A stretch of DNA of 64,000 bases from Amyelois transitella (GCF_032362555.1 NC_083512.1:1972001-2036000), one strand, 5' to 3'. Shown: positions 11,092 to 24,440, counted from the first letter of the stretch. The notes: generated by a model not told the origin, from the letters alone. Numbers and translations: made by a program.

Positions 11092-11784
11092 TTATTGAAA
11101 TATTTTTATAATTTCTTTATTTTTTCCATATCCTACTGTTTAGTGATTTCCATAAACATTCATGATTTTTGATGTATTCAACAAAATCATCTTCAAACAC
11201 GATTATTTTCAAAGGAAATACTATAAAAATTGTGATTCACTATAATGTTGCTTATATCAGCCGTCAGTCAATGTACTGTGTAAAGTGAATTACTTGTATC
11301 AAAGATAAGAGAGAGAGAAAGCTGAAACGTGAACCAAGACGAGTATTAATCAAATAAGAAGAAATAAGAAAAAGACGATTATTAATCAAAAGAATTTTAT
11401 AAATATTGCAATAAATAAATAAAAAACTAGAAATAACAATATGACGCAAGTAATTACCGGGCAAAATGTTATAAGTAGGTACTATCTATAGTGTAGAATC
11501 GAGATTAATTAATTATCATACTAGATCTATTAAATTACTATTTACTTAAAGTTTAAGTACCCACATATTATACTTCGATAAATGAATTTATTAGATTTTG
11601 ATTTATTTATTTGCTTCTATAATTAGTATCAAAAGTTTCTTATTTTTTTGGTAACGATAAATTTATGTACAAATCTAGATTTTTTAAGATCATGGACATA
11701 TTTAATTGTAATAAGTAACAAAACATCAACATTATAAAAACAAATTGGTTCATAAGTTTTAATTGTTTAATCTGTATTTTCACT
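11092..11784. other. Intergenic, gene 1 to gene 2
   Basis: AT-rich spacer. I see no ORF, known repeat or RNA gene in it. Confidence 0.6.
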
Positions 11785-11930
11785 CGGATTAAGATAGTGA
11801 TACACAAGTTGACGTTTATCTACGATAAAATATATCAAAAGCAATATCGACTGATTAGCAAATTATAATATCGAAGAATTTAATTTCATATGCCCATTAT
11901 CCTTTGAAACCAGCGTGACGATGGTACGTA
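11785..11930 (+). promoter_or_regulatory. Putative promoter/5'UTR of gene 2 with GATA motifs
   Basis: Holds TTATC (11816-11820), GATAA (11824-11828) and TTATC (11897-11901) just upstream of the inferred ATG-only exon. GATA factors are known regulators of insect gut genes. The transcription start was not determined. Confidence 0.4.
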
Positions 11931-14900
11931 AATAATATTTCAGTATTCAAAATAGTTTATTTTTCATTCTCTTCATAGTCAACACGTATCACTCGTTCAT
12001 CTTATTTACTTTTTTTATTTTATTTTGGTTATTATGTTCGGGTTTGTCGAAAGGCTTTGTACCTATGCGACGATCTTTATGTAATCACATAGGTAATCAA
12101 ATCATTTCAATCGACAGAAGATTTTGTGCAATAGTAACATTTATTAATTAGATGTCGGATGTCGTAAAAGGCGACTAAGGGGTAGGCTTACAAACTTGGG
12201 ATTCTTTTTTAGGCGATGGGCTAGTAACCTGTCACTAGATGAATCTCAATTCTATCTTAAAGCCAAATAGCTGAACGTGGCCATTCAGTCTTTTCAAGAC
12301 TTTTGGCTCTGTCTACCCCGCAAGGGATATGGACGTGACCATATGTATGTATGTATGTATTAATTAGAAAAAATTGTCTCGCAGACTGGTCGCTGGTTTT
12401 TCCTCGCCATTGGAATAGTCCTTCTTCAGGACACCCTAACTTTTAGTCCCGTCCCAGACCTTGAAGAAGAATGGACAACTTTCACAGAAAACCTCAGAAA
12501 TCCAGCCTACAGACTACCAACTACGACCGTTCCTTTACACTACGAAGTATCTCTTACACCTTACTTCGATAACGCACCAACAGTTGAAAGGCAGTTTACC
12601 TTCGATGGATTAGTGACAATAAGAATTAATGTCACTGAAGAAAATGTTACCGAGATCATTTTGCACTGCAATGACCTCACAATTGGTAATGTAAGCCTTT
12701 CATCTGTAAGTGGTTTAGGAGATGACATATTGGTACCTGAAGAAAACAGAGTTTGCGAGGTGCCATACAGTTTTCTGAGACTGCGTACATCAGAAGCCTT
12801 GCAATTGCACGAAGAATACTCCATCACCATTAACTTTATTGGCAACCTACAAACAAATATGAGAGGATTCTACAGGAGTTTTTATCGGGACAATGGCGGC
12901 AACAAGTAAGTATTTTATATCATGAATAATCTTAATAATGTATATTTTTCTAGGAGAAAATTGTATATTAAGGTGTTTCTCTAGCTTTACTGTCTCTTAG
13001 GATGAGAGCAAACATCTTTAGAACACCTGCACAACTGAAAACAAGTAAATACATACATACATACATATGATCACGTCTTTATCCCTTACGGGGTTAGACA
13101 GAGCCAACAGTCTTGGAAAGACTTAAAGGCCACGTTCAGCTGTTTGGCTTAATGATAGAATTGCGATTCAAATAGTGACGGGTTGCTAGCCCATCGCCTA
13201 AAAGAAGAATCCCGAGTTTATAAGCCTATCCCTTGGTCGCCTTTTACGACATCCATGGGAAAGAGATGGAGTGGTCCTATTCTTTTTTGTACTGGTGCCG
13301 GGAACCACACGGCATTCCCAAGTTCAAGTTCCCTTGTAGTTTCGAGAAAAACTGATTTATCCACTCCTGGATTAGGGTCATTGGCGGACCTCTTGATCTT
13401 GGACATGACGATTAATAATATACCATTTATTGCATTTTAAGTACAATAATTGCCCCCTAAATTATCACATAAAGCATGCCTATATTTATTATTCAACTTA
13501 TATTGTCGCTAATAAAGATAAGATTATATCAATCAGCTTTTCCATCGTCAATTTATTGAAGCTAATGATAAAAATACATTAATAAGCATTTATGTAAATA
13601 ATACCACTAAAAACTAACATACATTCATACATATATACCTACCTACATATGGTCACGTCTATTTCCCTTGCGGGGTAGACAGAGCCAACAGTCTTGAAAC
13701 GACTGATAGGCCACTTTCAGCTATCGTATTTGGCTTTAAGATAAAATTGAGATTCAAATAGTGACAGGTTGCTATCCCATCGCCTAAAAGAAGAAGTCCA
13801 AGTTTATAAGCCTTTCCCTTAGCCACCTTTTACGACTTCCATGAGAAAGAGATGGAGTGGTCAGACATGTTCAGACATGTCAGACAGTTTGTAAGCCTAT
13901 AAGAATATTATAACATAGAAATACTTTGCAGATGGATGGGCACCACTCAGTTCCAACCTCATCACGCCAGACAAGCATTCCCTTGCTATGACGAGCCTGG
14001 CTTTAAAGCCCACTTCGACATTACCATCATCAGGCCTGCTGACTTCAGCCCAACCATCTCCAACATGCCTATCAGAGAAACGACGAAGTGAGTATCAATA
14101 GTTTGTAGATTGTTAAAAAACTTGCCAGTTTAAATACCATCTATTTGGTTCACTTTTGGGCCAGTTGGTTCAAATGTTGCCTCTGTGGCGCAGCGGTAGT
14201 GCGCTTGTCTGTGTCACCGGAGGTCCCGGGTTCGAATCCTGGCCAGGGCATGATGAGAAACGAACTTTCTCTGATTGGCCTGGATTTTGGATGTTTATCT
14301 ATATAAGTATTTATTATAAAATATAGTATCGTTGAGTTAGTATCTCGTAACACAAGTTTCGAACTTTCTTCGAGGCTAACTCAATCAGTGTAATTTCTCT
14401 CGTATATATTTATTATATTTATTAATGTTTTAAAACACAGAGTAAGTTCGACCCAAAATTAACATATAGCCTACTTAGTGCAGCCAGGAAGGTATAATTT
14501 AATTATTACTAAAATAGGGGAAAAATTTACTACTACCTTGTTATCATACTTTCTAAATCAAAACGTTTAATTAACAAGTCGGCAATTTCATAATTCAAAT
14601 GCGACAAATCTGGGGGCACGGCAGTGCCCCCGCCAAGTCGAGCAAATGGATCTCACAACTTTTTACGGTAGAAAGACTGAGCTGCGAGACTTGGTTTTTT
14701 TACAAGATGTTTTTGATAGCATATAAATTTACTAATAAATATGTTTATTATTTCATTAAGCCATGTATAGTTTTATCTTTTAGTTTTCATTAATTACTTT
14801 TATTAAGATTTATATTAGTTTTATTAAGCTAACTCACAATGTGTTATAAAAGCCTAGAAATAAAAGAAAATGTGTAACATTATAATATTTATATGCATAC

Positions 14901-17900
14901 ATCTTAAGCCATTGTTCAAAACAAAAATAAGATCATTGCATTGCATTGCAAGTGATTTATTTCTTTTATAACTATAAACTATTTCTTGTAACTATGTAAT
15001 TTTCTATGCAATAAAGTTACTTATAACAAGATGATTCAAAAATTTTGCTTAAACATAATTTTTGTTCTCAGTTTAACTGACACCAACCGAGTCGCTGAAA
15101 CTTTCGAAACGACACCTTACACTTCGACCTACCTCTTAGCCTTTATCGTGTCTAATTACGAGAAAATAGCTGAGGGCAATGACACCGACAGACCATTTGA
15201 CATCTACGCAAGAGATAACGCAGCGGGCACCGGGGATTGGGCCCTTGAAATTGGAGAGGATTTATTAGTAGCTATGGAACAGCTAACAAACATCTCATAT
15301 TATGATATGCAAACGAATCTTGACATGAAACAAGCCGCTATTCCTGACTTCTCAGCTGGTGCTATGGAAAATTGGGGATTGTTGACGTACAGGTATTGAA
15401 CAACTTCTTATTTAGTCTCCAATTTTGAAAAGATGTAATTTCTTTATTGTTAGACTTTTGATCATATATTTTATTTATATTATATATGGCATTTTATTTT
15501 AGAGACTCAGTTTTTCTTGTAAAGTAAAGTAAAAGTATTATATTTTGTAAAGCGTCACTTATGATTGAACTAAGGTAAATATTACGTTCCACGTTTGACA
15601 CTGAGATCTGTATGTACAGATACAACAATTGCAAAATTACTCAAATATTTTTGTAATCATTAACTTTTTCAACATCCACAATCAGAGCGATTTGTCAATA
15701 ATGATAATAAAAAACAACAACATTGTGTGGACCACTACTCCAAGCGCATGCTGGTAAGATTTCCTTATCAACAGGGAAGCAGGTTCCGTCTGCAATCTCT
15801 CAAAATTATCTCCATCATTAATAATATTTTTTTTTTAATTAAGTTTTTTATTATATTTTTTTATATTTTTTTTCATATTTTTTTATAATTTTAATTACCC
15901 GTGTATTTCTCGAGAATAACGCAACCTCCTGTAGCTTATCGGTAATCTTAATATTTAATCATTTAAAAACAATGATTCCTTCAAAACGTTATCACATTGA
16001 TAAAGTTTTTATCCATCACCATGCGGAAAGCTACAAGGAAAAGTTCCTAAATAGTGGGTATAATCCTAATAAAATAATAAAAAGCATAGCCCATGTGAAT
16101 AAAATAAGACTCACAAAGCTGACTCGAAATTGAAATGTTTTTAACTTCTATAATAAAGCTTAGTAAATACATTTTTAAATAAAAATTGATTGCCAAAAAT
16201 AATATAATTATAAAATTAAGTTTCAACCTAATTAATAGTGAAGATAATTTCGAATTAATAAATATTGACAATCTCTATATAGTTAGAAGTTAATATGACA
16301 TATACATATCTTGTATTGTAGCAGTCTTGAAATACTGGCCACGTTCCGCTGTTTGGCTTAATGATAGAATTGAGATTCAGATAGTGACAAGTTGCTAGCT
16401 CATCGCCTAAACTAAGAATCCCAAGTTTATAAGCCTTCCCCTTAGTCGCCTTTTATAACATCCATGGGAAAGAGATGTAGTAGTCTTATTATTTATTATA
16501 TTGGTGCCGGGAACCATTCGGCACGAACTAGAGAAGACAAAGTAGAAAATCACTACATATTATAAAACAAAGTCCCCCGCCGCCTCTGTCTGTCTGGCTG
16601 TTCGCGATAAACTCAAAAAGTACGGGACAGATTTTCAGGTTTTCAACAATATATAGAGCAACTCTTGAGGAAGGTTTAAGTGTATAGTAAGTTTAGGTTT
16701 TGTACAAACTGACGATCTTACAACGATATTAGTTCAATAGGTTGGAAAAAATCAAGCCGATCAGGAGCTTTCCTCAAGAACGAGTAAAATGTTCTTAATT
16801 TTGCCGTGTGGTTCCCGGCACCAATACAAAAAAGAATAGGACCACTCCATCTCTTCCCCATGGATGTCGTAAATAGCGACTAAGGGATGGGATTCTTGTT
16901 TTAGGCGATGGACTAGCAACCTGTCACTATTTGAATCTCAATTCTATCATTAAGCCAAACAGCTGAACGTGGCCATTTTAGTCTTCAAGACTGTTGGCTC
17001 TGGCTACCACGCATGGGATATAGACGTGACCATATGTATGTATGTTCTTAATTTTCACAGAGAGGCCCTGATACTATATGACGAGGCGAACTCCAATCAC
17101 TTCTACCGTCAGCGCGTCGCCAACATCGTGGCGCACGAGATCGCTCACATGTGGTTTGGAAACCTAGTTACCTGCGCCTGGTGGGATAACCTTTGGCTCA
17201 ATGAAGGCTTCGCCAGGTTTTACCAGTACTACCTCACTGGCTCGGTAAGTAAACTACCATCGCGGAAAAGATTAAAAATTGATTTCCTGTCTCTGCATAG
17301 CCCGTTAGTAAAGTGGCGTGATTGTATGGTTGTGACTGGAACTGGCATAAATATTTATATAAAAATATTTTAATGATTACATACATATGCTGTCGTCTAT
17401 ATCCCTTGCAGGGTAGACAGAGCAAACAAACAGTCTTGAAAAGACTGTTAGACCACCTTCAGCTGTTTGGCTTAATGATAGATTGAGATTCAAGTAGTGG
17501 CAGGTTGTTAGCCCATCGTCTAAAAAAAGAATCCCAAGTTTCAAAGCATATCCCTTAGTCTTCTTTTACGACATCCACGGGAAAGATATGGAGATCCTAT
17601 TCTTTTCTGTTTTAGTCTCGGGAACCACACGGCACTTTTAAAGATTCTTTATTCCAAAACAGGTACGTGAAGAACTTGGGTACGCTACCCGCTTTATCGT
17701 GGAACAAGTTCAAGTGGCCATGTTTTCTGACTCAGTTGACTCAGCACATCCCTTGACAGACCTGTCGGTCAATGACCCCACCAGCGTCAGTGCGCACTTC
17801 TCAACCATCACCTACGCCAGGGGCGCAGCAGTTCTCAGAATGACACAGCATTTGCTTGGAGAACAGACTTACCTTAATGGACTCAGAATTTATCTTAGAG

Positions 17901-20900
17901 AAAGGTAGGGTATCTTGTGTTGTACTAGCTTATAAGACTTGTTAACTCTGCAAGTATTTCTATTCTTGATAGAACAATGACGTCAAACACTAGAGAATAT
18001 AAAGTTACTATCCCTACCAATACTCATAAATGTAGACGAAACTTTTCAATCTTACTATATGCCGATGGCTTCAATGGTTTAGTAATAAATTTTCGAGATA
18101 AAGAAACTCATAGATAAAGCCTAAGGTCTTGGATAAGCGTATTGATATAGAGCTTGAGCAAGCCGCAGCAAAGTGCTTAGAAGAAACACCGTTCCATTAC
18201 TTGTCCCACTGTCTTCCAAATGGGTAGAATGGTATTAAAAAGCAACTATATAATTCAACTAGCTGTGCCCGCAACTTTGTCCACGTGGAATAGTTATTTT
18301 GGGCATCACTGATGCCCTGAAGAATGAATTTATTGCCCATTTGCCCTGAGAAATTTTCCCCGTTTTTTTCATTTTCCATAATTTATTTGCTCCTTATAGT
18401 TGCAGCGCTATGTTGCATAGCCTTAAGCCTTCCTCGATAAATGATCTATTCAATGCAAGAAGAATTTTTCGATTCGAACCAGAAGTTGCCGAGATTAGCG
18501 CGTTCAAACAAACTCTTCAGCTTTATAATATTAGTATAGATATATTCCACGAACAGTAGTTTGAGAAACTGACTGAACAGTCGCTGTATGCAGGCCGCTT
18601 TAAATAGGCCGATAAGCCTTTTTTCCAGCAGTAAACAGATAATGAATGAAAATTTTATAGTATAATGAAGTCTCTTCCTTCACAATCCCTCATTTATTTC
18701 AGACAATTCGACGTCGCCGAACCGCATCATTTATTTAGTGCCTTAGACAGAGCCGCTGCTGATGATAATGCCCTCTCTGCATATGGTGGCATCACCATTG
18801 ACCAGTACTTCAGAACCTGGTCAGAGAAGGCCGGTCATCCTTTATTGACCGTGTCCGTAGATCAGCGAACTGGACGCATGACTGTTACTCAGGTCTCATT
18901 TTGTATTTACAGTTTCAAAATTAGGGTTTAATGTTATTTAGAATTTTTAAGGGATCTCTCAAAACAGTTCCAGTATTAATAAAAATAAAATTGTTAGGTT
19001 CATGCACTGAATAAGGTTTTGCACGGACTTCCCTCATATGGCAATTTCCAGAAAATAGAAGCCTATGTTAAAATATGTAGATCGCGCATAATTAAACTTC
19101 ATCATAATCAATCTAGCTATTAAGACGTGAAATCATTGCAGATAGACCAGACAGACTTTAGCGTTTATGAGTAAGTCTAGCGTGTTCTCAATTCTCAATC
19201 TTTACGTATTAATCATTATAAATTAATATTTTTATCATCTTTTTTGCGTCATCGAAACATTTTCATCATAATATCACTTCATAAATCTTATCGGTTGTAA
19301 TATTCCTAATCATAAATTAGATTACCTTCAATGTTCCGAAATAATCATGAACAAAATTTTTTAGGCTCGTTGGGAGCGTAACACCGGAGTTTCACAGAAC
19401 CCAAGCCTTTGGCATATCCCCATTACCTGGACCAGGGAGAATGATGCCGATTTTGACAACCTCAAACCATCACAATTCCTCACTGACCAGGTCACAGTTA
19501 TCGATCGAGGCACCACTGGATTGGAGTGGGTCATCTTTAACAAACAAGAGTCAGGTAAAATCATTATTACCAACAGATTAAGATTGCATACATACTTAAA
19601 ATCACGTCTATAACCCGTACGAAGTAGACAGAGCCAACAATTATGAAAAGATTGATAGGCCGCGTTCAGCTGTTTGGCGTAATGATAGAATTGATTAATA
19701 TTTAAGATTTTGATCAAATTAAGATTTTATAAATGACATTATCTTAATGATTTTATAAATGGCATTATCTTTGACACGGATCTTGAGCAATGGTTTAATT
19801 AAACAAATTAATAAAATGTTACCAATAATTAACTCAGTGTTAATAACAATTACCATAAGTATCTATTTATATATTTATGTACATCAAGAAAATAAGAATA
19901 AAACTTAAAATAAAGAGAAATTCAGTACAATGGCACTACTTATTAAGTATGATAAATTAATGAAAAATTATTATTATCATAATCACCATGGCGCAGTATT
20001 GATTTTATATTATTCGTTTTTCATACAACTTTATGAATTTTCATAAACTGTAATTACTTTTTTGTCATATATATTCTTAAAGTCTACTTATTTTAATCTT
20101 CTATTTTAAATACAAGTTGATTAGTACTAATTGCAGCGTCAAGACTTGCAAAAAGCTATCAATCAATTTTTTTATAGGTTTCTACAGAGTCAACTACGAC
20201 GACACTAACTGGGCCCTGTTAACCAGAGCCCTAAGAAACAATACTCAAAGGAACGCCATCCACGAATACAACAAAGCTCAGGTATTATTTTATTAGCAAA
20301 TTATTTCGACAAAAACATCTCATTTTTCCAAATAACCCTGCTATATACTTCTTAAATATCTTCCAAAACAAGTAGTTTTCTGTTATCATCGTCAGTATCT
20401 TGTTCAACCTTTTCAAAGTTTTCTGTAGGACTATTAGAATCTGCTCTGTTTTGGGCTAGGGTTTAGTTCACTGGTGCTTCACGACCTTTACTATGTTCCC
20501 GCTTTATTTATGGCATTCCAACATTTATTTTTTATTTTATATCAACGGCCTCCACTGCAGCACCAGTTTGCACCATGAGATTGTTTCACGAGCTGTGCGT
20601 ATATCCTACTACTTCGGTTTCAATAATTAGATTATATATTCTCCAAACCCACTAATAAAATTCCCATTAAGTATCATTTACATGTCTTTAAAACAAAATA
20701 ATCTTTTTACAGATTGTTAATGACGTTTTCGCTTTTGCAAGAGCCGGTGTAATGCGATATGAGAGGGCTTATAACATTTTGTCTTTCTTGCAATTCGAAG
20801 ACCAATATGCCCCATGGTTAGCTGCGATCGATGGATTCTCTTTTGTAAGAAGAAGACTGGCTCATGATCCTGATAATCTACAAAAATTGCACGTATGTAC

Positions 20901-23295
20901 AAATAGATTAAGTCGACAAAACATACATATTTCGTCTTTATATCTAACGGGAACAGAGCCAACAGCCGAAAGACTAAATAAAATAAATAATAAATTAACA
21001 CACCACACGCCACATTCCCCTGTATGACTTAATGTTTGAGATTCAGATAGTGATAAGTTTCTGGCTAATCACCTAAAAAACTATAACAATGTGCATGAAA
21101 AGGAAAGACATACGCAAAAATTTTTCTTCGCTGACAAAACAGCATGGAAACTTGCACTTGATGAACGTGCCCCTAAGTCGCCATTTACGCAATCTGAAGT
21201 GCTGTTAACCATATGTATTATTGTACTTAGTATAATTGCTCATTTTATGTTTTCAGGAAATGATTCATACATGGAGTACAGCTGCCGTGAACCGTTTGGG
21301 GTATAATGAGGTTGCTAACGAAAGTTACATGGATGGCCTGTTCAGAATGTACCTTATGGAGTTTCTTTGCAACGTCGACCACCCTGGTTGTGTCCAAGCA
21401 GCCCGCACTCACTTTGACAATTGGAGAAATGGCGGAGTGTAAGAAGATTCACTGATATTTTCTCAATAACTAGCAAGCATTACTTACAACGATTAGCATC
21501 AATTTTACGAAATCTCAATGACGTTTAATGATAATATTCAATTTTACGAAAATATATCAATTCGAAATTAGTGAAATTCAAATTCAAAATTTTTATTCAT
21601 TATTATAGGATACTTCTTATCGCTTAATAATTGTCAAAACGTATGGTTTAACAACATTGGTTGACGTCAAATAAATTACTTAAAACTAAATTTACTGCCG
21701 CTTCTTTCCGTCAGTGCAGAAGAAGTGGTAACAAACTGCACTGCAGCATTTTCTTCAACAACGTCAACTTCACAATTATCCAAACTTAGAATAGAATATT
21801 GTATACATCCATGGATGGCAACCGTAATTTGAAAAAATATTATATCTTATAGGCTTTCGCAATGTAAGTTGCTCATGTCATTGTACAATTACTAGTGAAA
21901 AATAGAATTTTCGAACTCAAATAAAATCAAGTTCAATGCTGATACAGCTTTGGTGCCATTATGAGGAATGATATATCAAATTGCTAGTACCTTTTGCAAA
22001 ATGTTGCTCCATAACCCATTCTATATTGCAGGCTGAGAATTGTAGTGTGTCGTGTGAAAATTGGAATATTATTGCAATATTTTCTGTAATTTCAATCGTA
22101 AGTTTTCTAAGCATTTTGTCATATTTTTAAGGATCCCCCCGAATTTGCGGTCATGGGTTTACTGCTCTGGTTTGAGGACAGGCGATGCCCAAGATTTTGA
22201 CTACTTCTGGCAGCGGTATCTGGCAACAGATTTAGCTAATGACCAAGTTGTCATGCTCCAAAGCGCCGGCTGCACCTCCGATACTGCTAGCCTTGAGAGG
22301 TTCCTCAGTACGATAGTCGCTGAAGATTATGTCATCAGACCTCAAGATTATTCAACAGCGTACAGCAATTCTGTGGGAGGAAATGAAAACAATACCATGA
22401 AGGTTTTCAATTGGCTTACCAACCACTTTGAGGCAGCTCACAACGCGTAAGTTTTAATTTATATCTCGTTTGTGTTCTCATCCCGATATAATCTTAATAT
22501 CAATTCGATTATCTACGATACTTGATAAGTAAAATTAAGTGATCCACACATAAGAAATTTAGGAAGAGAAAGAAAATATCATCCTCTTTTTTCAGATTTG
22601 GCAGCCTTCAGACACCTTTGAACGGTATTGCTGGACGTCTTCTCTATGAAGAAGATTTCGATTTGGTAAGCTTTTTTTAATAAATACTTATTATTGTATT
22701 TCTAGCTTTTTACTCGAAAAGGAGACATTCAATCCTATGAGGATGCAATGGAACAAAATAATGTTATAGAATCACAATATTATCATAAGAAAAATTGATA
22801 TGCGATGTGTATTAATTGTTTTCATCATATGTACTATGTTTTCTGTAGTTCTGTTATGTACAAAAACGCAACAAACAAACAAAGTAAGTGATCATTAAAA
22901 ACATCTTGCAGGTTTCGCGATGGATCGATCAAAACCAAGAATTCATAGGAGCATCGGTCTACAATAGTGTCAACGCAACAATTCAGACTTCAAGGAACAA
23001 TCTAGAATGGTCAGAGCGTAGAATACCCGAATTGGCCCAATATTTCGAGACTGGTTATGTCGAAGATATAATTGAAGAAATAACTGACCCTGACTTGACA
23101 ACTGAATCAGCTACAACTGAAGCAACAACTGATGGTGATGGAAGTGGTGACGGCAGCGGTGATGGCAGTGGGGATGGCAGTGGTGATGGCGAGGGTGAAA
23201 GCGATGAAGATGATGGTGAACCAGATTCAGCGAACATTGCCGTTTTAAGTTTCGTCACCCTATCTATTACATTGATGATCAATTATGTTATGTAA
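11931..23295 (+). CDS. APN: Aminopeptidase N-like gene 2, Thr/Gly-Asp-Ser stalk
   Basis: Complete M1 aminopeptidase, 1013 residues. Exons: 11931-11933 (ATG only, inferred), 12385-12905, 13932-14087, 15072-15392, 17061-17244, 17663-17904, 18703-18892, 19365-19554, 20178-20281, 20713-20892, 21257-21438, 22132-22446, 22596-22665, 22912-23295; the total is a multiple of three. A hydrophobic signal peptide follows the start ([14 protein letters not shown]). GAMEN lies near residue 323, HEIAH at 359-363, zinc Glu at 382 and the catalytic Tyr near 446 (ITYARG). Both C-terminal Cys pairs are present ([13 protein letters not shown]...AGC). The C-terminus is Thr-rich, then has a GDGS repeat, then a hydrophobic GPI-type tail. 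Two exons are fusions relative to the paralogues (12385-12905; 22132-22446). The start is the least certain part: exon 2 has no ATG before the signal peptide, and ATG followed by GTACGT at 11931 is the best phase-0 donor upstream. Confidence 0.93.
12153..12357 (+). mobile_element. SINE-A copy, 5'-truncated, next to gene 2 exon 2
   Basis: Target duplication TATTAATTAGA at 12142-12152 and 12358-12368; the right copy is 16 nt before the 3' splice site at 12384. The truncated 5' end fits target-primed reverse transcription. Confidence 0.88.
13047..13314 (-). mobile_element. SINE-A copy (gene 2 intron)
   Basis: Full-length, reverse orientation, four CATA units. Confidence 0.87.
13619..13862 (-). 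mobile_element. SINE-A copy, head missing
   Basis: Reverse orientation; it stops at GGAGTGGTC and lacks the terminal GTGCCG hairpin. Confidence 0.8.
14178..14415 (+). mobile_element. SINE-B copy (gene 2 intron)
   Basis: TGGCGCAGCGGTAG and GGTTCGAATCC boxes, then the family body and the TATATATTTATTAT end. Confidence 0.83.
15393..16319. other. Gene 2 intron, 5' part
   Basis: About 930 bp of AT-rich DNA with a T-rich run near 15825-15895. I see no gene or recognisable repeat. Confidence 0.55.
16320..16524 (-). mobile_element. SINE-A copy without tail
   Basis: Reverse orientation. The tail end is lost; the head (CCGGGAACCATTCGGCAC) is present. Confidence 0.8.
16548..16700 (+). repeat. Dispersed lepidopteran repeat fragment
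   Basis: Contains CCGCCTCTGTCTGTCTGGC and AAACTCAAAAAGTACGGGAC, familiar from abundant moth repeats. Confidence 0.4.
16803..17043 (+). mobile_element. SINE-A copy next to the gene 2 catalytic exon
   Basis: Target duplication GTTCTTAATTTT at 16791-16802 and 17044-17055. The right copy is the pyrimidine tract of the 3' splice site of the HEXXH exon (17061). Confidence 0.92.
17379..17635 (-). mobile_element. SINE-A copy next to gene 2 exon 6
   Basis: Reverse orientation. Target duplication TTTTAAWGATT (W = T or A) at 17368-17378 and 17636-17646, ending 14 nt before the AG at 17661-17662. Confidence 0.87.
18258..18547 (+). repeat. R2 repeat copy
   Basis: Starts near GTGCCCGCAACTTTGTCC and ends TTTATAATATTAGTATAGAT. 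Four other copies or large pieces lie in this window. Confidence 0.75.
19588..19694 (-). mobile_element. SINE-A 3' fragment
   Basis: Reverse orientation, tail half only. The rest of the intron to 20177 is AT-rich with nothing recognisable. Confidence 0.75.
20919..21075 (-). mobile_element. SINE-A copy, degenerate
   Basis: Recognisable at both ends, but an A/T-rich stretch interrupts the middle. Confidence 0.6.
21575..21785 (+). repeat. R5 dispersed repeat
   Basis: Opens with ATTCAAATTCAAAATTTTTA and contains TTGACGTCAAATAAATTACT. A second copy is at 24303-24440. Confidence 0.65.
23131..23192 (+). repeat. 12-bp coding minisatellite in gene 2 stalk
   Basis: About five tandem units of GGTGATGGCAGT encode the GDGS repeats before the GPI-type tail of gene 2. 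It is in frame and likely variable in copy number. Confidence 0.85.
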
Positions 23296-23591
23296 ATTGT
23301 AATTTATTAAATGGAATAGTTTTAAGTCTTTCAAAAACTGATGATATATATTTTTATACACTTTAATTGAAATTTTTGTGTTTACTTTGTCCCTATCAGA
23401 CGTTTGCAAATAATAATACTTGTTATTTAGTAACTTCACCTTCATTTGAAATCACTTGGAAATACTTATAAGATCGGGAGTTGTTTTCTATCGATTTGCA
23501 ATTAATTTTTTATCGAATATAGCTAAGCATAGGTATCAAATATTGACCTACGAAGTATAATTATAAAAAAAATATCTAAGCATTGAACAGA

Positions 23592-23724
23592 AATAGCGAT
23601 AGGCTAATAACTTTTCACTATTTGAAACTCAATTCTATCATCAATCTAAGCAACTAAACGTGGCTTATCAGTCTTTTCAAGACTGTTGGTCTACCCCGCA
23701 AGGTGACGTGGTTATATGTATGAA
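23592..23724 (+). mobile_element. SINE-A copy, 5'-truncated
   Basis: 3' half with a short TATG end, 300 bp after the gene 2 stop codon. Confidence 0.75.
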
Positions 23725-23844
23725 CAGAAAATCCTGGAATGGTTTTGTTCCGTAAAAATGAAATAAAGCTTCATTGACTTATTACAAAGAAAGTTGATAA
23801 TGAATTACGAAATAATAAACATATGAATTGGAAAATAATCACAT

Positions 23845-24200
23845 AGGTTGCATCCTCACCACTCTGGAAAGAAGCCAGGGGTAAGCTCTTGACCATGGAT
23901 CTTGGATAGGGTGAGTCAGGTTTTTACATGAAGCGACTCCCATCGGACCTCTGTAATCTTTGCAACCTAACCTAATCCGTATTGGATCATATGGTTACAC
24001 ATTCAGTTGCCTGAATGTGCAGGTTTTCTGACAATGTTTTCCCTCATCGTAGGAGCTAGGTTAGTTATCAATCTTATGTATATTACTTCTAAAATAGTCG
24101 TTGGTGCATGGTCGCGGTGGGATTTGAACAGGTGCCTTCATGTGCAACCGCGTTTTGACCAGCCACCTTACTGATTTGACCACCGACGTTCTCCTCTATC
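23845..24200 (-). repeat. R3 repeat copy
   Basis: Reverse orientation, longest copy here: contains GGGTGAGTCAGGTTTTTACA and GCCTGAATGTGCAGG. Confidence 0.65.
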
Positions 24201-24302
24201 TATAAGTACATAATTTAGACTAATAGAGACTTGGGATAATGGTTTACTAACTCGATGATATCATTTTGCCTCCTCCTGGCGTCAGTCCCAGTAACATTAT
24301 TA

Positions 24303-24440
24303 CCACTCAAATTCAAATTCAAATTTTTTTCAGTATTATGGGACATTTTAACATCACTAATTGTGATATTCTTTGGTTTCACAACATTTGTTGACGTCAA
24401 ATAAATTACTCAAAACAAAGTTTTCTGCCGTACTCTGGAG
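24303..24440 (+). repeat. R5 repeat copy, internally deleted
   Basis: Shares CAAATTCAAATT and TTGACGTCAAATAAATTACT with 21575-21785. Confidence 0.6.

Noticed and set aside
23131..23192. CRISPR-like array
   Set aside because: 12-bp coding units without spacers in a eukaryotic exon; no cas genes. None of the other repeats has the repeat-spacer pattern.
23055..23282. Minus-strand Pro/Ser-rich ORF
   Set aside because: It is the reverse reading of the gene 2 stalk minisatellite; no support of its own.
23306..23311. ATTAAA as the gene 2 poly(A) signal
   Set aside because: Only 11 nt after the stop codon, too close to be convincing.
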